A DNA stretch of 64,000 bases from Azospira restricta (GTDB lineage: Bacteria > Pseudomonadota > Gammaproteobacteria > Burkholderiales > Rhodocyclaceae): NCBI RefSeq assembly GCF_016858125.1, contig NZ_CP064781.1, forward strand, positions 2,737,501 through 2,801,500, in the 5' to 3' direction. Shown here in pieces: positions 32,272 through 41,937 of the stretch. A program made the translations under genes and the position numbers. A model generated the notes under the pieces. It saw only the letters and a list, made by a program, of their open reading frames with translations. It had not been told where the DNA came from and made no database searches. Numbering within the stretch: position 1 is the first letter of the stretch; every line of letters begins with the position of its first letter.

Positions 32272-33819
32272 ATGCGCATCAACGTCCTGTTTTCCGACCG
32301 CGTGGGGATCGCGCAGGAGATCCTGTCCGCGCTCGCGGCGCGTTCGCTGAACGTCACCGCGGTCGAGGTCGAGCCGCCGAACATCTACATCGAGGCGCCG
32401 GAGCTGACGCCCGCCGACCTGAGCGAGCTCGCCGCGCACCTGATGCGGCAGGTGCGCGGCGTGCGCTCGGTGGACGTGGTCAGCATGCTGCCCGGGGCGC
32501 GCCGCCGGCTGTACCTCGACGCGCTGCTCGCGTCGCAGCCCGACCCGGTGTTCGCGGTCGATGCCAAGGGCAGCATCCTCGTCGCCAACGGCGCGGCGAT
32601 CAGCGCCAGCGGCATGAGCGAGGGCGAGCTGCTGCAGACGACGATGCAGTCGCTGGTCGGCGAACCGGGACTGTTCGACACGCTGATCGAGGGCGGCCAC
32701 CACCTGCCGGTGCGCGAAATCGAACTCGCCGGCGAGCTGTACATGCTGGAGACGATGCCGCTGCACGAGGCCGGCGGCGACGTCGCCGGCGCGGTGCTGA
32801 CGCTGCATGCGCCGAGCCGCATCGGCGAGCGCCTGAGCGCGCTGCAGAACTACGACGCCGGCGGCTTCGAGACGATCGTCGGCAGCTCGCCGGAAATCGA
32901 GCAGGTACGGCAGCGCGCGGCGCGCATGGCGCAGGTCGACGCGCCGATCCTGATCACCGGCGAAACCGGCACCGGCAAGGAGCTGCTGGCGCACGCCTGC
33001 CACGCCGCCAGCCCGCGCAGCGCGCAGCCCTTCTTCGCGCTGAACTGCGCCGCGCTGCCGGAGAGCTTGGCCGAGAGCGAGCTCTTCGGCTACGCGCCGG
33101 GCGCCTTCACCGGCGCGCTGCGCAGCGGCAAGCCGGACCTGCTCGAACTGGCCGACCGCGGCACGGTATTCCTCGACGAGATCGGCGAGATGTCGCCCTA
33201 CCTGCAGGCCAAGCTGCTGCGCTTCCTCGCCGACGGCAGCTTCCGCCGCGTCGGCGGCGACCGCGAGCTGAAGGTCGACGTCCGCATCATCTGCGCCACC
33301 CACCGCGCGCTGGAGGAGATGGCGGCGCGCGGCGACTTCCGTCAGGACCTGCTGTTCCGCATCAACGTGCTCAACCTGCGCATGCCGGCGCTGCGCGAAC
33401 GGCCGGGCGACATCCTGCCGCTGGCGCAGCTGTTCGTCGCGCGCGCCAGCGCCCAGGCCGGGCGGCCGAAGATGCGGCTGTCGCAGGGCGCCTGCGCGGC
33501 GCTGCTGGCGAACCCGTGGATCGGCAACGTGCGCGAGCTGCAGAACGTCGTCTTCCGCGCGGTGACGATGAGCGAGCGCACCGTGATCGACGCCGGCGAC
33601 CTCGAACTGGCGCGCGCGGCCGGACCGGCCGGCGGCGAGGCGGCGGGGGAGGTGACGACGCTGGAGGGGGCCGTCGCCGACTTCGAGCGCGAGCTGCTGA
33701 CCCGGCTCTACCGCGATTTCCCGTCGACCCGGCGGCTCGCCGCCCGGCTGCAGACCTCGCACACGGCGATCGCGGCGCGGCTGCGGCGCTACGGCATCGG
33801 CGATCCGGCGCGGCGCTGA
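32272..33819 (+). CDS. TyrR/PhhR-like sigma-54-dependent transcriptional activator
   Basis: 515 residues. N-terminal ACT domain (1-70, [20 protein letters not shown]), PAS domain (about 75-190), AAA+ domain (Walker A GETGTGKE near 228, GAFTGA at 277-282, FLDEIGEM), and a C-terminal helix-turn-helix ([20 protein letters not shown]) of TyrR type. An intact GAFTGA loop means it can contact sigma-54, unlike E. coli TyrR. Divergent from dadA with a sigma-54-like promoter between, so it probably activates amino-acid catabolism, with alanine or an aromatic amino acid as effector. Confidence 0.92.
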   Translation: MRINVLFSDRVGIAQEILSALAARSLNVTAVEVEPPNIYIEAPELTPADLSELAAHLMRQVRGVRSVDVVSMLPGARRRLYLDALLASQPDPVFAVDAKGSILVANGAAISASGMSEGELLQTTMQSLVGEPGLFDTLIEGGHHLPVREIELAGELYMLETMPLHEAGGDVAGAVLTLHAPSRIGERLSALQNYDAGGFETIVGSSPEIEQVRQRAARMAQVDAPILITGETGTGKELLAHACHAASPRSAQPFFALNCAALPESLAESELFGYAPGAFTGALRSGKPDLLELADRGTVFLDEIGEMSPYLQAKLLRFLADGSFRRVGGDRELKVDVRIICATHRALEEMAARGDFRQDLLFRINVLNLRMPALRERPGDILPLAQLFVARASAQAGRPKMRLSQGACAALLANPWIGNVRELQNVVFRAVTMSERTVIDAGDLELARAAGPAGGEAAGEVTTLEGAVADFERELLTRLYRDFPSTRRLAARLQTSHTAIAARLRRYGIGDPARR

Positions 33820-33829
33820 AGCCAATAAA

Positions 33830-33851
33830 AACGGGAGCCGAAGCTCCCGTT
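33830..33851 (-). terminator. intrinsic terminator after actP
   Basis: Minus strand reads AACGGGAGC-TTCG-GCTCCCGTT followed by TTTA: a 9-bp stem with a UUCG tetraloop and a run of five T, a textbook Rho-independent terminator. It lies between the convergent TyrR-like gene and actP and probably ends both transcripts. Confidence 0.9.
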
Positions 33852-33946
33852 CCGTTGTGCTGCGCCGGAGCGCTGCGGCGCCCGGTTGTCCGTCAGGCTC
33901 AGTGCGTCCCCCAGGAGGACTTCTTCGCGATGCGCTTGCGCATCGC

Positions 33947-35620
33947 TCAGTGCGCCGACGCGGCGGCGGCACCGAGGCCGGTCTGGGCGCGGATGTACTG
34001 CTCCTCGAAGGCTTCCGCCTCCTGCTTGGCCTGCGCGCTCTTGTCGGTGACCGAGACCAGCCAGGTGACGAGGAAGGCAGCGCTCATCGAGAACAGCGCC
34101 GGGTGGTCGTACGGGAAGATCGCTTCCTTGTAGCCGAGGACCTTGACCCACACCGCCGGCGACAGGATCACCAGGCCGACCGCCGAAGCGAGGCCGGCGA
34201 TGCCGCCCCACAGCGCGCCGCGCGTGGTCAGGCCCTTCCAGTACATGGACAGGATCAGCACCGGGAAGTTGACCGAGGCGGCGACGCCGAAGGTCAGCGC
34301 GACGAGGAAGGCGATGTTCTGGTCCTTGAACAGGATGCCGACGGCGATGGCGACGAGGCCGATGCCGACCGAGGCGATCTTCGACATGCGCATTTCGGAG
34401 ATCGCGTCGGCCTGGCCCTTCTTGATCACGCGGGCATAGATGTCGTGCGAGATCGCCGAGGCGCCGGCCAGCGCGAGGCCGGAGACCACCGCGAGGATGG
34501 TGGCGAAGGCCACCGCCGACAGGAAGCCGAGGAAGATGTCGCCGCCGACCGCCTTGGCGAGGTGCATGACCGGCATGTTGCCGCCGCCGATGATCTTGCC
34601 GCCGACCTTGCCGCCTTCGAAGAACTGCGGGTCCTGGCCGACGATGACGACCGCCGAGATGCCGAGCACCGCCACCACGAGGAAGAAGAAGCCGATGAAG
34701 CCGGTCGCGTAGAACACCGACTTGCGCGCTTCCTTGGCGTTCGGCACGGTGAAGAAGCGCATCATGATGTGCGGCAGGCCAGCGGTGCCGAAGAGCAGGC
34801 CGAGCGACAGCGACACGGCCGACACCGGGTTGGAGAGCAGCGAGCCCGGGCCCATGATCTTGGCGCCTTCCTTGTGCACCGACACCGCCGTCGAGAACAT
34901 CGTCTCGAAGGAGAAGCCGAACTTGGCGAAGGCCAGCAGCATCAGCATGGTGCCGCCGCCGAGCAGCAGCACGGCCTTGATGATCTGCACCCAGGTGGTG
35001 GCGACCATGCCGCCGAAGGTGACGTAGACCATCATCAGGATGCCGACGACGACCACCGCGTAGTTGTACTCCAGCCCGAACAGCAGCTGGATCAGCTGGC
35101 CGGCGCCGACCATCTGCACGATCAGGTAGAAACAGACCACCGTCAGCGAGCCGAAGGCGGCGAAGGTGCGGATCTTGCCTTGGTCGAGGCGGTAGGAGGC
35201 GATGTCGGCGAAGGTGAACTTGCCGAGGTTGCGCAGGCGTTCGGCCATCAGGAAGAGGATGATCGGCCAGCCGACGAAGAAGCTGATGGTGTAGATGAAG
35301 CCGTCGAAGCCTTTCGCGTAGATCAGGCTGGAGAGGCCGAGCAGCGTCGCCGCCGACATGTAGTCGCCGGCGATCGCGAGACCGTTCTGGAAGCCGGTGA
35401 TGCCGCCGCCGGCGGTGTAGAAGTCGGCCGTCGACTTGGTCTTGTTCGCCGCCCAGTAGGTGATGCCGAGCGTGGACAGCACGAAGGCGATGAACATCGC
35501 GATCGCCGAGACGTTGACCGGCTGCTTCTCGACGCCGTCCATGGCGCCGGGTGCGGCAACCGCCGCCGCGGCGAACAGCGCCAGCGCGGCGCCGCCGAGA
35601 TATTTGGAGAAGCGGTTCAT
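33947..35620 (-). CDS. actP: cation/acetate symporter
   Basis: 557 residues, sodium:solute symporter family with about 13 membrane helices and an N-terminal signal-like segment. ActP features: [66 protein letters not shown]. Imports acetate and similar short acids. The start overlaps yjcH by four bases. Last gene of a unit with a CoA-transferase, a MaoC hydratase and yjcH, ending at a strong terminator. Confidence 0.96.
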   Translation of the reverse strand: MNRFSKYLGGAALALFAAAAVAAPGAMDGVEKQPVNVSAIAMFIAFVLSTLGITYWAANKTKSTADFYTAGGGITGFQNGLAIAGDYMSAATLLGLSSLIYAKGFDGFIYTISFFVGWPIILFLMAERLRNLGKFTFADIASYRLDQGKIRTFAAFGSLTVVCFYLIVQMVGAGQLIQLLFGLEYNYAVVVVGILMMVYVTFGGMVATTWVQIIKAVLLLGGGTMLMLLAFAKFGFSFETMFSTAVSVHKEGAKIMGPGSLLSNPVSAVSLSLGLLFGTAGLPHIMMRFFTVPNAKEARKSVFYATGFIGFFFLVVAVLGISAVVIVGQDPQFFEGGKVGGKIIGGGNMPVMHLAKAVGGDIFLGFLSAVAFATILAVVSGLALAGASAISHDIYARVIKKGQADAISEMRMSKIASVGIGLVAIAVGILFKDQNIAFLVALTFGVAASVNFPVLILSMYWKGLTTRGALWGGIAGLASAVGLVILSPAVWVKVLGYKEAIFPYDHPALFSMSAAFLVTWLVSVTDKSAQAKQEAEAFEEQYIRAQTGLGAAAASAH

Positions 35621-35928
35621 CGCGTCGCCTCCTTCAGCACTTTCTGGGTCAGTTCGTCGAATTCGCCGTTGGCGCGGCGGATGTAGACGCCGGTCAGCAG
35701 CCAGGAGCCGATCACCAGCAGCGCGCCGAGCGGCCAGGCGATGGTGATGACGCTATCGCCAAGGGTCTGGTGCAGCAGCGCCGGGTTGAAGGCGACCACC
35801 ATCATGAAGCTGTAGTACGGCACGAGGACGAACAGCGAGAGCACGAGCGCGAAGCGCGTGCGGCGGGCAACGAGTTCGGCGAACTTCGGGTGCTGCCGGA
35901 TCCGTTGCTGGACGGAGGGACTGCTCAT
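35617..35928 (-). CDS. yjcH: DUF485 membrane protein (YjcH)
   Basis: 103 residues, two membrane helices (about 28-48 and 62-84). [20 protein letters not shown] and [14 protein letters not shown] match DUF485, the regular partner of ActP. Overlaps actP by four bases (ATGA-type coupling), and GAAGGAGAA precedes the ATG. Confidence 0.95.
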   Translation of the reverse strand: MSSPSVQQRIRQHPKFAELVARRTRFALVLSLFVLVPYYSFMMVVAFNPALLHQTLGDSVITIAWPLGALLVIGSWLLTGVYIRRANGEFDELTQKVLKEATR

Positions 35929-35946
35929 GACTTCTCCTTCGTTGGT

Positions 35947-35967
35947 GAAAGTGGAAAGTTGAAAGTT
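35947..35967. repeat. three direct repeats GAAAGTN in the yjcH leader
   Basis: GAAAGTG-GAAAGTT-GAAAGTT, three 7-base units in tandem in the 49-base spacer between maoC and yjcH. May be a leader element or chance low-complexity sequence. Confidence 0.4.
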
Positions 35968-35977
35968 CGAAGCGGAT

Positions 35978-36442
35978 TCAGATCGACTGCATTTCGGAGG
36001 GCGGCACCGCCGGCGCCGGGCGGCCGGGGGCGAGCATCGTCGCCTCGCCCTCGATCACCGTCAGCCCGCCGACGCGGCAGACGGTGTCGAGCACGACGCG
36101 GCGGCGCTCGGCGGCGACCGACTTGACGGTGACGGTGGCCGTCACCGTGTCGCCGGGGCGCACCGGGGCGCGGAAGGCCAGCGTCTGCCCGAGCTGGATC
36201 GCGCCGGGGCCGGGCAGGCGGTTGGCGAGCGTCGCCGAGATCAGGCTGGCCGACAGCATGCCGTGCGCGACGACGCCGCCGAACGGCGTCTCCGCCGCCC
36301 AGTCGCGGTCCAGGCAGGCCGGGTTCACGTCGCCGGAAATGCCGGAGAACAGGATGATGTCGGCCTCGGTGATGGTCTTCGAGAAGCTCGCGCTCATCCC
36401 CGGCGCGAGCTCGTCGGCGGCGTAGCCGTCGCGGATCTGCAT
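35978..36442 (-). CDS. MaoC-family (R)-enoyl-CoA hydratase
   Basis: 154 residues, single hot-dog domain. FSGISGDVNPACLDRDWAAETPFGGVVAHGML holds the catalytic Asp and His of R-specific enoyl-CoA hydratases (PhaJ type). It would make (R)-3-hydroxyacyl-CoA, a PHA precursor, from enoyl-CoA. Lies 29 bp after the CoA-transferase and 49 bp before yjcH on the same strand. Confidence 0.9.
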   Translation of the reverse strand: MQIRDGYAADELAPGMSASFSKTITEADIILFSGISGDVNPACLDRDWAAETPFGGVVAHGMLSASLISATLANRLPGPGAIQLGQTLAFRAPVRPGDTVTATVTVKSVAAERRRVVLDTVCRVGGLTVIEGEATMLAPGRPAPAVPPSEMQSI

Positions 36443-36471
36443 GATTGATGCCTCAGGTTCCGTGGCCGGGC

Positions 36472-37767
36472 TCAGGCCAGGTTCATTTTCTTCGCCGCCT
36501 CGCGCAGCTCGCCGCGGAAGTCCGGGTGGGCGATGCCGATCAGCGCCGCGGCGCGCTGCTTGGCGCTCTTGCCGCGCAGCTGGGCGACGCCGTACTCGGT
36601 GACGACGTAGTTGATGTCGTTCTTGCTGGTCGTCACGTGCGTGCCGGCGGAGAGCGTCGGCACGATGCGCGAGATGCTGTTCTCCTTGGCGGTCGAGGGC
36701 AGCACGATGAAGGCCTTGCCGCCGTTCGAACGGTTCGCCGCGCGCACGAAATCGGCCTGGCCGCCGGTGCCGGAGTAGGGCTTGAAGCCGAGGCTTTCCG
36801 AGCCGCACTGGCCGAGCAGGTCGATCTGCATGGTCGCGTTGATCGCGTGCAGGTTGTCGTTCTGGCCGGCGAGGTAGGGGTCGTTGGTGAAATCGACCGG
36901 GTGCATCTCGAGCGCCGGGTTGCGGTGCATGAACTGGTAGAGCTTCTTCGAGCCGAGCGCGAAGGTCGCCAGCATCTTGCCCGGGTGGTAGTTCTTCTTG
37001 CGGTTGGTGACGACGCCGGCCTCGACCAGGGTCATGATGCCGTCGCCGACCATCTCGGTATGGACGCCGAGGTCGTGTTTGTCGGTGAGCTGCATGACCA
37101 CCGCGTCGGGGATGCCGCCGTAGCCGATCTGCAGCGTCGCGCCGTTGGGGATCAGCTCGGCGACGTACTTGCCGATCGCCTCCTGCACCGGGCCGATCTT
37201 CGGCAGGCCGACTTCGAGAACCGGCTCGTCGCTCTCGACCAGCGCCGCGACCTGCGAGATGTGCACGTGGCAGTCGCCGTTGGCGAACGGCACGTTCGGG
37301 TTCACCTCGAGGACGATCGCGCGCGCCTTGCCGACCGCGGCCATCGTGTAGTCGGCGCCGAGCGACAGCGAGAAGTAGCCGTGCTCGTCCATCGGCGAGG
37401 CCATGCTGAAGACGACGTTGGCCGGGATCAGGTCGCGCTTGATCAGCGCCGGGATTTCCGAGAAGTAGTTCGGGATGAAGTCGATCCAGCCCTCCTGGCC
37501 GCCCGGGCGCGAGGCGCCGCCGTAGAAGTAGGCGGTGTGGCGGACGTGCTCGGCGGTTTCCGGGTCGAAGTAGCCGTACTTCCTGAGCGGCAGGATCTGC
37601 ACCACCTCGACGCCACGGAAGTCGCGGCGCTGCTCGGAGAGGGCGGTGAGCAGCGCCGGCGGCTCGCCGACCCCGGTCGGGACGACGATGGTGTCGCCGT
37701 TCTGCACCTGGCGCACGGCGTCGGCCGCGCTCGTTTTCTTTTGCTGGTAGAGGGATTGGATGGACAT
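36472..37767 (-). CDS. acetyl-CoA hydrolase/CoA-transferase family protein
   Basis: 431 residues, the length of 4-hydroxybutyrate/butyrate CoA-transferases rather than the longer succinyl-CoA:acetate enzymes. DTIVVPTGVGEPPALL, NGATLQIGYGGIPDAV, GLGVHTEM-like DLGVHTEMVGDGIM, GTGGQADFVRAA and VTEYGVAQLRGKS are family motifs. It would move CoA between acetate and other short acids; with actP this forms an acetate/short-acid uptake and activation unit. The exact donor and acceptor are unknown. Confidence 0.9.
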   Translation of the reverse strand: MSIQSLYQQKKTSAADAVRQVQNGDTIVVPTGVGEPPALLTALSEQRRDFRGVEVVQILPLRKYGYFDPETAEHVRHTAYFYGGASRPGGQEGWIDFIPNYFSEIPALIKRDLIPANVVFSMASPMDEHGYFSLSLGADYTMAAVGKARAIVLEVNPNVPFANGDCHVHISQVAALVESDEPVLEVGLPKIGPVQEAIGKYVAELIPNGATLQIGYGGIPDAVVMQLTDKHDLGVHTEMVGDGIMTLVEAGVVTNRKKNYHPGKMLATFALGSKKLYQFMHRNPALEMHPVDFTNDPYLAGQNDNLHAINATMQIDLLGQCGSESLGFKPYSGTGGQADFVRAANRSNGGKAFIVLPSTAKENSISRIVPTLSAGTHVTTSKNDINYVVTEYGVAQLRGKSAKQRAAALIGIAHPDFRGELREAAKKMNLA

Positions 37768-38141
37768 GTGCCGCGCTCCTTTGTTGCAAGTCTCGATGCC
37801 GGACCGGGGAGCGCGCCCGGCCCGCCGCCCGCTCTGCGCGCGTGCGGTCGCCGCCGGCAAGAAGGTCGCGCGGCGGCGAGGGCCAGGGTGTCTCCTCGGC
37901 GTCTTTCCCCGTCGGGGGAGTGCTGTTCTGCTTTTCTGGTCCTGGTCTCTCGGTCCGCGCGGGAGAGTTCCCCGTCGCGTCATCGTGCCTGTCTGCCCGC
38001 AGGCCGGCTGACGCCGCGCCGGACCGGTATCCGGTGTTATGGCTGGCAAGGATGGCAGCAGACCCTTGCACAACTATTCGCGAAACGTAACGAATCGTTA
38101 CAAGCTGTCGGAGGGGAGGCCGGCTGGCCTAAAATCGCGCC
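37768..38141. other. divergent spacer between CoA-transferase and hybrid kinase genes
   Basis: 374 bases, no credible gene. Contains a CCCCGTCGGGG palindrome (about 37908-37918) and the GTAACG-aat-CGTTAC element at 38087-38101. Both divergent promoters must lie here, but no clear -35/-10 or sigma-54 match was found. Confidence 0.5.
38087..38101. promoter_or_regulatory. inverted repeat GTAACG-AAT-CGTTAC
   Basis: Perfect 6-bp arms with a three-base centre, 40 bases before the kinase start codon. Shares CGTAACGAAT with the palindrome ahead of the TyrR-like gene. Candidate regulator site for the acetate module. Confidence 0.45.
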
Positions 38142-40193
38142 ATGATCGAACCCCGCGCGAACGACGACGAATTGCTGCAACTCGCCGCCGAGCGGCATCG
38201 CTACGAGATGCTGCAGGTCGGCCTCGACCTGCTCGACCAGGGGCTGACGGTCTTCGACGAGAACCTGAAGATGGTCGCGTGGAACGACACCTTCCTGCGC
38301 CTCCTGGGTTTCCCGCGCGAGCTGGCCTTCGTCGGCGCCGACTTCGAGAGCTTCATCCGCTACAACGCCGAGCGCGGCGAGTACGGCCCGGGCGACGTCG
38401 ATGCGCTGGTCGCCGAACGGGTGAACGCCGCGCGCCGCTTCAGCTCGCACGTGACCGAGCGCGTCCGCCCCGACGGCCGGATCCTGCTCGCCCGCGGCGA
38501 ACCGCTGCCGCACAAGGGCTTCGTCACGCTGTACACGGACATCACCGAACAGCGCTACATCGACAACCTGCTGCGCCACCAGAACACCGAGCTGGAGGAG
38601 CGCGTCGCCCGCCGCACCGCGCAGCTGGAGAACGCCAACGCGGTGCTGTCGCGGGTGAACGAGGAGAAGACGCAGATCGCCCAGGCGCTGAAGCGCAGCG
38701 AGGAACGCATCCGCCTGATCACCGACACGATCCCGGCGATGATCGGCTACTTCGACAAGGACGAGGTCTTCCGCTACGCCAACCGCGGCTACGCCGACTG
38801 GTTCGGCGTCGCCGTCGAGGCCTTCATCGGCCACACGATCTGCGCGGTGGTCGGCGAGACCGTCTACAACCGCGTCCGCGACAACGTGCGGCTGGCGCTG
38901 ACCGGCCGCCAGGTGACCTACGAGTACCTGATCGAGCGCCAGGGCCGGCCGATGACCGCGCGCAGCACGCTGGTACCGGAGATCGGCGCCGACGGCGAGG
39001 TGCTCGGCTGCTTCGTCTTCGCCTACGACGTGACCGAGCAGAAGCAGATGCAGCTGACGCTGGTGCAGGCGCAGAAGATGGACGCCATCGGCCAGCTCAC
39101 CGGCGGCCTCGCGCACGACTTCAACAACCTGCTGACGGTGGTCATCGGCAACCTCGCCGCGCTGCAGGAGCGGCACGGCGACGACGCCGGCATCCGCGAG
39201 TTCACCGAGCCGGCGCTGCAGTCGGCGCGCCGCGGCGTGCAGCTGATCCGCCGCCTGCAGACCTTCTCGCGGCAGCAGCCGCTGGAGCCGATGGCGGTGG
39301 ACATCGCCCGCCTGGTGGTCGAGCTGACGACGCTGATCGAACGCTCGCTGCCGGAATCGATCGCGATCTCGACCGAGCTCGCCGACACGCCGATGCACTG
39401 CCTGGTCGACCCCGGCCAGCTGGAAAGCGCGCTGCTCAACTTCGCGCTGAATGCGCGCGACGCGATGCCGGACGGCGGGCGGCTGCGCATCGCCGCGGCG
39501 CCGCTGCGGCTTTCCCCGGGGGCGGTGGATACCGCCGAGTTCGGCGTGCCGGCCGGCGACTACATCCGCTTCGAGGTCGCCGACGACGGCTGCGGCATGG
39601 ACGCGGCGACGCTGGCGCGCGCCTTCGAACCCTTCTTCACGACCAAGCAGCTCGGGCTGGGCAGCGGCCTCGGGCTGGCGATGACGCAGGGCTTCGCGCG
39701 CCAGTCCGGCGGCGGCATCCGCATCGCCAGCGCGCCGGGGCAGGGAACGACGGTGCAGCTGGTGCTGCCGCAATGCCAGCCGGAGCTGCCGGCCGCGTCG
39801 CCGGAGGGCGACGGCGCCGCCAGCCAGGCCGGCGACCTGGTGCTGCTGGTCGAGGACGATCCGGCGGTGCGCCGCGTCGTCCGCCAGCAGCTGGTCGGGC
39901 TCGGCTACGCGGTGATCGAGGCCGACAACGGCGCGCAGGCGCTGCAGCTCGCCGACGCGGTGCCCGACATCGCGCTGGTGCTGACCGACATGGTGATGCC
40001 CGGCGGCATCAACGGCCGCCAGCTGATCGAGCTGGTGCGCCAGCGCCGCCCCGGCATCGGCGTCGTGCTGATGAGCGGCTACGCCGAAGGCCTCGGCAAC
40101 CGCGAGGAGCGCACGCTGCGGGTGCTCGACAAGCCGTTTTCGACCCGCGAGCTGGCCGACGCGCTGCAGCGGGCGCTGAAGGAGGATGCATGA
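38142..40193 (+). CDS. soluble hybrid histidine kinase (PAS-PAS-HisKA-HATPase-receiver)
   Basis: 683 residues, no membrane segment. First PAS (about 22-135, GLDLLDQGLTVFDENLKMVAWN) is of the PAS_7 kind found in CrbS/CbrA-type kinases; then a coiled coil (about 145-180) and a second PAS (about 185-300). Phospho-acceptor His325 in GGLAHDFNNLL, ATPase motifs DDGCGMD and GLGSGLGLAM, and a C-terminal receiver with Asp616 in VLTDMVMP. It faces the acetate unit and overlaps the response-regulator gene (ATGA), so it probably senses acetate-linked metabolism from the cytoplasm. Confidence 0.94.
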   Translation: MIEPRANDDELLQLAAERHRYEMLQVGLDLLDQGLTVFDENLKMVAWNDTFLRLLGFPRELAFVGADFESFIRYNAERGEYGPGDVDALVAERVNAARRFSSHVTERVRPDGRILLARGEPLPHKGFVTLYTDITEQRYIDNLLRHQNTELEERVARRTAQLENANAVLSRVNEEKTQIAQALKRSEERIRLITDTIPAMIGYFDKDEVFRYANRGYADWFGVAVEAFIGHTICAVVGETVYNRVRDNVRLALTGRQVTYEYLIERQGRPMTARSTLVPEIGADGEVLGCFVFAYDVTEQKQMQLTLVQAQKMDAIGQLTGGLAHDFNNLLTVVIGNLAALQERHGDDAGIREFTEPALQSARRGVQLIRRLQTFSRQQPLEPMAVDIARLVVELTTLIERSLPESIAISTELADTPMHCLVDPGQLESALLNFALNARDAMPDGGRLRIAAAPLRLSPGAVDTAEFGVPAGDYIRFEVADDGCGMDAATLARAFEPFFTTKQLGLGSGLGLAMTQGFARQSGGGIRIASAPGQGTTVQLVLPQCQPELPAASPEGDGAASQAGDLVLLVEDDPAVRRVVRQQLVGLGYAVIEADNGAQALQLADAVPDIALVLTDMVMPGGINGRQLIELVRQRRPGIGVVLMSGYAEGLGNREERTLRVLDKPFSTRELADALQRALKEDA

Positions 40194-40927
40194 GGAACGC
40201 GGGCGAGACGGCGGACGGGGCGAAGCTGGTCGCGCTGGTCGAGGACGACCCGGACGTCGCCCGCATCATCGAGAAGACGCTCGCCGACTTTGCGTTCGCG
40301 ACCGTCTGGTGTCGCAGCGGCGGCGAGATGCTGCGCCGGCTGCCGAAGCTCCTGCCGGACCTGTGCATCATCGACCTCGGCCTGCCCGACATGGACGGGC
40401 TGGAGCTGATGCGCCGACTGCGCGAGACCTCGCCCTGCGGCATTCTGATCCTGACCGGCCGCGGCGATGTCAGCGACCGTGTGATGGGGCTCGAGCTCGG
40501 CGCCGACGACTACGTGCTGAAGCCCTTCGAGCCGCGCGAGCTGGTCGCCCGCGTGCGCAGCGTGCTGCGCCGGCGCGAGGCGGCGCCCGGCCCGGCGGGC
40601 GGCGGGCAGGCGAGCGTCGCCGAGTTCGCCGGCTGGCGCTTCAACCTCGGCAACAACACGCTGGTCTCGCCGGCGGGAGTCGAGGAATTGCTCAGCACAT
40701 CGGAAGCGGAACTGCTCAAGGTCTTCGTCGGCAACCCCAACCGCATCCTGCAGCGCGAGCAGCTGATGGGGCAGCGCGACCTGTCGCCGACCGACCGCAC
40801 GATCGACGTGCGCATCTCGCGGCTGCGCCGCAAGCTCGAGCCGGACCCGCAGAACCCGGTGCTGATCAAGACGGTGTACGGCGCCGGCTACCTGTTCCTG
40901 GCGACGGTGAGCTGGTCGGGCGGCTGA
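40190..40927 (+). CDS. OmpR-family response regulator
   Basis: 245 residues. Receiver domain with Asp62 in IIDLGLPDMDG and Lys in VLKPFEPREL, and a winged-helix Trans_reg_C domain (LLSTSEAELLKVFVGNPNRI, TIDVRISRLRRKLE, VYGAGYLF). Overlaps the kinase gene by four bases. The likely targets are the divergent CoA-transferase/actP unit and its own promoter. Confidence 0.95.
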   Translation: MRNAGETADGAKLVALVEDDPDVARIIEKTLADFAFATVWCRSGGEMLRRLPKLLPDLCIIDLGLPDMDGLELMRRLRETSPCGILILTGRGDVSDRVMGLELGADDYVLKPFEPRELVARVRSVLRRREAAPGPAGGGQASVAEFAGWRFNLGNNTLVSPAGVEELLSTSEAELLKVFVGNPNRILQREQLMGQRDLSPTDRTIDVRISRLRRKLEPDPQNPVLIKTVYGAGYLFLATVSWSGG

Positions 40928-41252
40928 ACCGCTACGCCTGTTGGTACTGGCCCGCGATTATCTGCAAGCGCCCGACCAAGCCACCGTTCTGATGCACGCC
41001 GGAGGGGCGATTCCCGAATTGCTGAGGGCCGACGGATGTACGAGCACAAAGGCCGCAAGGCCGGCGAGCCGCCGTTCCGCTGGCACGGCCCCTCGCACCG
41101 GCTATTACAAATAACCGATTGACTCGCCGGGAGAAGGGGGGATACTGGTTTCATTGCTGCACTCCGCAGCATTCCCCCGCCAAGAGCGGACCTCTCGACG
41201 CAACGCAAGTCCCCCGCGTCGGATCACGTGCGAAATCCCAAAAGGAAACTTC
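40928..41252. other. spacer before the phasin gene
   Basis: 325 bases without a credible gene. A possible phasin promoter lies at 41119-41146: TTGACT, 16 bp, GATACT (weak -10). AAAGGAAA is the phasin ribosome site. No terminator was recognised after the response regulator. Confidence 0.4.
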
Positions 41253-41744
41253 ATGAGCACCAAGCCTCAAAACAATCATGCCGCTCGCCCTGGCGACATG
41301 CTCGATACGTTTCTAGCCATCTCCCGAATCTACTTCGCCAGCAGCGAACGCCTTTCCGAACTGGCGCTGGAAGCGGCCCGCAGCTCGGTCGAAGACTGCG
41401 TTGCGGCTGCCCGGCTAGGTATTGCGCAGGACGGGCATTTCAACCTGCAAGGATGGCAGTCGGCCTTTGCCCAACCCGCCATCGAGCGTGCGCGCAGCTA
41501 TACCCGTAGCACCTACGAGATTCTCGTCGGTGCCCAAGCCGATGCCGCCCGGGTATTGGGCCAACGCCTGGCCATGCCGCCGATGCAATTCCCGCTGTCG
41601 GACGACTGGATGTCAGCCTTCGATCGTTTCTCTCAAGGCATTCGCGAACTCGCGGCGACCGGTGCAGCCAATGCCGCTGCAGCCGCCAACATCGCCTCGG
41701 AAGAGGCGGCCAAGGCCGACGCGCTGGCGCGGAAAGCCGCCTGA
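41253..41744 (+). CDS. phasin family protein (PHA granule-associated)
   Basis: 163 residues, all helical and Ala-rich. DMLDTFLAISRIYFASSERLSELALEAARSSVEDC and the C-terminal run ATGAANAAAAANIASEEAAK match the phasin_2 pattern. Coats polyhydroxyalkanoate granules. Together with bdhA and the MaoC hydratase it indicates PHB storage. AAAGGAAAC before the ATG; followed by a strong terminator. Codon use is slightly less GC-rich than its neighbours. Confidence 0.9.
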   Translation: MSTKPQNNHAARPGDMLDTFLAISRIYFASSERLSELALEAARSSVEDCVAAARLGIAQDGHFNLQGWQSAFAQPAIERARSYTRSTYEILVGAQADAARVLGQRLAMPPMQFPLSDDWMSAFDRFSQGIRELAATGAANAAAAANIASEEAAKADALARKAA

Positions 41745-41772
41745 AGCAACAAGGCCGCGCTTCTCTACGAAG

Positions 41773-41795
41773 CCCCGCAACAGCGGGGTTTTTTT
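41773..41795 (+). terminator. intrinsic terminator after the phasin gene
   Basis: Stem CCCCGC / GCGGGG with an AACA loop followed by seven T. Starts 28 bases after the phasin stop codon. Confidence 0.92.
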
Positions 41796-41937
41796 CGCTC
41801 CTTGGGTGGAGGGAAACGCCTGCGATCATGGCAACCGAAACAATGCCAAGTTTATTTTGGCACCGCCGGTATTCCGGCCCCCATCGGCCTATACTCGAAC
41901 GTGCCGGCACTTGCCGGCGCCTGTCAGGAGTACCGTC

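Noticed and set aside
33857-35686. A 609-codon plus-strand frame opposite actP
   Set aside because: Shadow with biased Asp/His/Arg/Glu composition; actP is clear on the minus strand.
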